DNA of 64,000 nucleotides, taken from positions 10,107,608 through 10,171,607 of the forward strand of contig CM063246.1 in NCBI GenBank assembly GCA_032158295.1, written 5' to 3'. The position numbers were made by a program, and so were the translations under genes. Source of the DNA: Pycnopodia helianthoides (lineage: Eukaryota > Echinodermata > Asteroidea > Forcipulatida > Asteriidae). The notes below the pieces were generated by a model, which saw nothing but the letters and a program-made list of their open reading frames with translations, was not told where the DNA came from and did not search any database. Positions 58,971 through 64,000 of this stretch are shown piece by piece (the stretch's first letter is position 1; each line of letters starts with the position of its first letter).

Positions 58971-61900
58971 ATGGGGATCCAGATGGCAGACAGGTCAAGA
59001 ACTCTGAAGGGTGGTGCCTTACCGCTGCTCAAACTGATCTCCACCACATGTACAATGCTGTGGTTGACAATGGGGCTGGTAAGTCCAGTTGGTACAGAGT
59101 TCACAACCCATCCCATGCTGTTCTATGATGGGGAGAAGGTACCGAGCTTGATTCAGAACTCAAGAACTACTCACACTAGAGTAACGAGTATCCTACAGGA
59201 GGCTGCTCGTACAATGATCAAAGAACAAAACCATTATTTACCCTCAACCAACTATGACAAGTTTGGCAGCCGCTGGAATGAGGTGTACGGGAACAATCTA
59301 GCAGCCCTGGCCATGTACTGTGTTCTTTACCCCGAAGACTATGAGGCCCGCGATTTTGCGTTTAAATTCATGGATAACATGGTAACACTGCCCAAATGGC
59401 AGGTGATTAGTATCCCTGAGGACGAGGTACCAGTAGCCCATTCTTTAACAGGGTTCACGACAGCGTTTGACTTTCTGTACCCGGTACTGGATGAAAAACG
59501 GCGGGCATCTTATTTAAAACGAATCACCGATGTCACAAGAGAGTTTTATCAGTTCTCTAAGATCCGTTCATGGGGAAGCCAGTATTTGCAGAATCATGTC
59601 GCGACGAACTACTTGGCCCTGTTGCATGGGAGCCTTGTCGTCTCTTTGCATTCACCAGAAGCCAAAGAATGGATTGAGTATGCCAGAAAAAACTTTGAGA
59701 AGACAATGATCCTTCTAAATCAGATTATAGACGGGTCGTTGGATGAAGGAGTCGCTTACGGTAGCTACACGTCCCGCTCAGTGACACAGTATGTGTATTT
59801 GGCGCTGCGCCACTTTGGTGTGGACCACCGGCAAGACTTGTGGCTTAAAGAGCATTACTGGTTTTATTACAATACTGTTTTACCAAACTTTCAACGCACT
59901 GTTGGTATCGCAGACAGCAATAACAATTGGTTCTATGGTCCTGAGAGCCAGCTCGTCTTCCTGGATAGTTTTGTGATGAGGAATGGGCACGGGAACTGGT
60001 TAGCTGAAGAGATACGTCGCCATCGGGTCATGGAACCCAAGTCCAAATTGGCGCCGTCTGAATCACAGCGCTGGTGCACTCTCCACACTGAGTTCTTGTG
60101 GTATGATCCTACCATTATATCAAAGGCACCACCCAAGAGTGGTAAACCCGATCTGCATGTGTTTAGTGACTGGGGTGTGGTCACGTACAGTAAGGTGTCA
60201 CCAAAATACCGCGATGACACCTTCCTCGCTTTCAAGTGCGGCAAGATGCACGGGCGGGGGATCTTTGACGTGGTCCAGAGAAATATGTATTCATCCTGGG
60301 TCAACAAATGGAGGAGTTTCAACCCAGGGCATGAGCATCCTGACCAGAACATGTTTGTATTTGCCCCCAACGGTCAGCTCTTCATTTCCGATGGACTATA
60401 CGGACCAAAGTACACTTATTTGAACAATGTACTCGTGTTCTCCCCATCTCCGACGAGTCGTTGTTTCAATCCATGGGAAGGGCAGCTGGGAGAATGTGCC
60501 AAGTGGCTCGGCTGGCGTCTGAAGGAAACCGAAAAGTACGGTGGGGATTTGATCACGGCAAGTTCTACCAACGGCATGGTGCATGTCAGTGGTGAGGCCA
60601 GGGACAGTTATCACCCTGCCATGCGATTGAATTCGGTCTATCGTAGTCTGGTCCTCCTCAATCCCAACATCTTAGTGGTTCTGGATCACATCGAAACCCA
60701 GTCGACGTCTCCGCTCACTCATGCTGCGCGTTCTTCCACAACTTCGAGGCTGTCTTCAAGCAAGCCAAACTGAGAGAGATGTACGGCGCCAAAGCAGTCA
60801 TAAAAAACTTGGAGTATCAAATGTTTTGGGTCAGTCCGGAGGGTCAGAGTCCCAGGGCATTTGTGTCGAAGCAGTCCCATCCGTCGGAGTTTCAGAAGCG
60901 AGAAACTAATTTTGTGAACGTCACCATGAAATTGAGGACTCGTATGACGCGTATGGCGTATGTTTTTGTTGGTCCAACTGAAAAGGTTCTGGACATGGGC
61001 TTTTTGGAATCCAAAGAAAATGGTGTCTCACTACAGTTAGAGATGGACAATATGGAATATCGCATTACAAGGCCACTAAGCACATGGATCCCGTTGCGCG
61101 CCAGCAATACCTGGGCTATCCAGGGTATGTTGTAGTGAGACGGGGGAAACGAATCTTTAAGTTCGGCGTCAATACCACGTTGGATGCCACCAGCTTCAAG
61201 AAACCCATCAAGAAGTCGGACCACTTTACGATGATGAGCCTGTTCCTCCTGGCCATCATGCTTGGACTGGTCGTGTTGTACTTAACCAAACGAAACAACC
61301 GCATGAAGTTCACAAAACGCAAGAACCTCATTCTCATAGTGGTCATATTTACAGGCCTGATCACAATATCGCAGTATGGCTTTGAGTGTCAAAATGACAG
61401 TTGTCTTCCGTTGATGGGATCTCCCCAGGTCGGGAAGAAAGATCTTAAGATCTCAAAATCGTCCTTGAATCTTCCCTCCATCGTCATAACATCTCTACCA
61501 GGAGCCGGGTCGGAAATACTTGGATGGCTGTTTTACTACAACCCTGACTTTCTTCATTTGAAGGTGTCGTCAGACCTCGTACAACTTCTAGACATAGAGG
61601 AAGCTTCCATTAATCCTTTCGCTGATGCTTGTGTTTGGACAGAGAGGGAGGTCAATACATATCCTGCCTTGTCGAGTAAGATGAAAATGCTCCGGTGGAG
61701 TCGACGTGAAATATTTGGCAGCAGGAAGAAAAAGTCGAGGAAGTTAATGATGTGGAATGAAACAGACAAGCAGTTGGATAGCAACCGTGCAGCTTGGGAA
61801 GATCAATCAGGCCCAAACATGAGAAAATTGTCGGCTGCCAAGACGGGGATGGCAAGCGCAAAGAAATCTGAAGATGTTAACTATAAATTTTACACGACTG

Positions 61901-63839
61901 CAGATCAGATGAACCACGACAGTGAGTTTCCCAACGCACAGAGCGTCCTGCACTTCGAGAGCGGAAGCTGGGGGCTCAAACTCCAGTGGCTGCAAAGCAT
62001 TCTGGGTGACACCCTGCGCAGTCTGTACGTCACCCGCGACCCCCGGGCATGGGTAGCAAACTTCCTGCGGAGCGACATGAAGCTTTACGACTCCATAAAT
62101 GTGGCGAAGCACATACAATCCCTCACTCAGCAGCACCAGACGTCGTGCAGTTACAAAATATTGGACAGTGCTGCGTTTGAGACACTGAAAGCCACGCCTC
62201 ACAAGCTGTTGGCGACGTTGTGGGCGGCGCATACAGAGGAGATGTTGAAGTCAGTGATGAAGCTTGGCCAGGCGTACAGAGTGGTTAGATATGAAGACTT
62301 GGTGAAATCTCCCAGGAGTATGGCTAACCACATCTATCAATTTATTGGTAAGTGTTAGCCAATCTGTTTGTCTGGCCCTCCAAAATGACCCCCCTAAATG
62401 AGTTTTTCCATCGGCTATCATGCACAGTTTTTGTTGTTGTTGCCACATCTTCATGATCACATATTACACCACCCCACTGTGAGGAGTAACCAATAAGGAA
62501 AAACTAATTCAAGACTGAATCACATTACATAAATGGACATGGTTGAGTTTTCAGCTTGACTTCTAAAAAGTAATTGATTCATGTACATGCAGGCCTTGCG
62601 CTTAAGCTTTTTGTAAAGTAGCCCGCCGGGCCAGTAAACTGTGCATTTTACTTGCCCCCAGGAAGTTTTAGTAGCCCAGATTTTAAACAGGAATTGCCAT
62701 AAATGTAATGTTCTGATGTGTACTGTTAGTGTTCACAATCACAACCAGTTTAATGATCAAATGAAGTTATATGCACACACTCAATAACAATTAACACATT
62801 TTATACATTAATTATTCACATCTAAAAAGGAAGAATGAGCATTTTAAACAAGTACATGTAGGTTGCACAGTTTTTAGTAGCCCACAGGGTGGGTTGAGAA
62901 GTTGTGTTTACTAGCCCATAGCGTTTTTTACTAGACAATGTACGCCGGGCTAGCTGGCTAGTGTTAAGGGCGAGCCCTGACATGTACATGGGGGTGTCTA
63001 CCCGCTGAAACGAAGGACTAAAACAAAATGGATCTGGGTGTTTTGACAAAGTGAGGGCGTGCTCACTTTGCTTTTGTGGTCAAAATCAATAAGGTCATTG
63101 CTGAAGAAAACCCTCTCCAAACAGTAGAGAACAAATCGGGTAGACAAACCTGTATGTACATGCATGTGAATTACATGGTGCATGAGTATACACTGTTCAT
63201 GGACTTTCATTTTTTATTGTTGTTGAAATGGTTAATAAACCATTTGCGAGTTAGATTTGAATAATGTCCGGTTGAAGGACTTGGTAAGTCAAACGTTACT
63301 GCTTAAATTTCAATTCCTCAGTTGCTATGTCAAATGGTTTGGGACGAGCTTTTGCATAGCAACCTCGTGATGGGCAAAGCCTGGTACCAAAGTGTCAAAC
63401 ACATTCATTCAAAATTGTGTGTGGGAGTTAGCTGTCTCTGAATCATGTGACATAGCAACTGTATAGTCTGGGGAATTCAAATTTAAGGGTAACTTGCGAC
63501 TAAGCAAGTCGTTGTTCAAATCTAACACACAAATGGCTTATTGCAGTAATGGCCGTTCCAGATTTAATTTTTTATATTTGGTTAATTTTCACTTTTCCTT
63601 TCCCGCTTGTTACTGTTCCAACAGGGTTCCCTCTCCCCCCTTCCATGGAGCACCAACTCATTCAAGCTGCACACAGCGCTGTTGTACTCAACCCACATGA
63701 GGGTGTCATCCGTCCGTCGACCCTGAACAACTGGAAGACAGAGTTGACCCGAAACCAGATCCGAGACATCGAGGGTATCTGCTCACACGCAATGCATCAG
63801 CTGGAGTACAAAACCACTAAGCCCAAGAGTTCAGACTAA
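58971..63839 (+). CDS. DSEL: Dermatan-sulfate epimerase-like protein
   Basis: The main coding exon runs from 58971 to 62347 (acceptor at 58850-58851) and the last exon from 63625 to 63839. With two one-base corrections the product is about 1,197 residues, close to the 1,212 I recall for human DSEL and longer than DSE (958). It has an N-terminal hydrophobic leader. The epimerase domain carries the DSE catalytic surroundings (QNH about residue 209, VAYGSYTSRS about 261-270, GHEHPDQN about 454). Two membrane spans follow (about 61230-61390). The C-terminal sulfotransferase-like domain has LPGAGSEILGWLF and VTRDPRAWVANFL (PAPS-binding type). DSE enzymes convert glucuronic to iduronic acid in chondroitin chains in the ER/Golgi. 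The frame breaks at about 60727-60731 and 61084-61130. The start is the first ATG after the acceptor. Confidence 0.93.
62590..62979. mobile_element. hAT-like MITE, copy 2
   Basis: Begins CAGGCCTTGCGCTTAAGC and ends GTTAAGGGCGAGCCCTG, the same family and orientation as 19259-19620. ATGTACAT occurs close to both ends and may be a target duplication, but that word is common in this window. Confidence 0.7.
63250..63526. repeat. Foldback element, about 100-bp arms
   Basis: The left arm gttagatttgaataatg ... cagttgctatgtcaaatgg pairs with tgacatagcaactgtatag ... ttgttcaaatctaac. A single arm of the same family lies at 34182-34310. Confidence 0.7.
63625..63839 (+). CDS. DSEL: DSEL last coding exon
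   Basis: Joins in phase 1 to give FIGFPLPPSMEHQ, and continues to NNWKTELTRNQIRDIEGIC and a stop at 63837-63839. It corresponds in position to the end of the human sulfotransferase-like domain (FLGIPLSP, NVWKQNLPRDEIKLIENIC). The 3' UTR continues past the end of the window. Confidence 0.9.
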
Positions 63840-64000
63840 GTTACTGCTCAGGGAGAACCTGGCTTCTGTTACACCTGCGCTTGATTTCACAAAGCACTAA
63901 GATTCACCTTAAGATCAGTTGTCATTATCACTAAAGTGATGTGTAGTGTGACATCACACTTTGCTTAGCAATTAAATTGATTCACACCATAGTGTTAGCC

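Larger units (their letters stand above)
62348..63624. other. DSEL last intron
   Basis: Donor ATTG|GTAAGT and acceptor CCAACAG|GGTTCC, phase 1 on both sides. It holds a hAT-like MITE (62590-62979) and a foldback (63250-63526). Confidence 0.85.

Noticed and set aside
58971..61135. DSEL as a pseudogene because of two frame breaks
   Set aside because: Catalytic surroundings, membrane spans, sulfotransferase motifs, splice sites and length are all intact, and the neighbouring genes have similar single-base breaks, so assembly error is more likely.

Overview
This is a gene-sparse piece of an animal genome: split genes with canonical GT/AG introns, low GC, and many interspersed repeats. Two genes are recognisable and belong to families found in deuterostomes. 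Several repeat families resemble ones I associate with echinoderms, starfish in particular. That taxonomic guess comes from memory, not from a search.

Layout. (1) 1902-12005, minus strand: a very large nuclear-type protein of about 2,890 residues that I do not recognise. Most of it lies in one 8.3-kb exon. It has C2H2-like zinc fingers, an AT-hook, several SUMO-interacting-type motifs and a degenerate Ser/acidic repeat. (2) 15.45-15.70 kb: a CpG-richer patch with a palindromic CRE, an E-box and a YY1-like site, probably the promoter of the minus-strand gene. (3) 17066-42170, plus strand: TMX3, a membrane-anchored thioredoxin-related protein of the ER, in 14 coding exons. (4) 42.2-48.4 kb: intergenic, with a LINE fragment and repeats. 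(5) 48.48-63.84 kb, plus strand: DSEL, dermatan-sulfate epimerase-like, with a probable non-coding first exon, a 10-kb intron, a main coding exon and a short last coding exon.

TMX3 followed by DSEL in the same orientation is also the arrangement I recall on human chromosome 18q22, so the pair looks like an old linkage. TMX3 handles disulfides in the ER. DSEL modifies chondroitin/dermatan chains in the ER/Golgi. Nothing in the sequence shows that they work together.

All three genes contain isolated one-base frame breaks in otherwise well-preserved reading frames. I read these as assembly indels rather than three independent pseudogenes.

The space between exons holds three minisatellites (12, 24 and 11 bp), a composite Tc1/mariner element with TA target duplication, a TTAA-bordered MITE family, hAT-like MITEs, tRNA-derived SINEs and several long near-perfect palindromes. 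I found no CRISPR array, operon or clearly new defence or biosynthetic system. The most novel-looking items are the giant minus-strand protein and the composite transposon.
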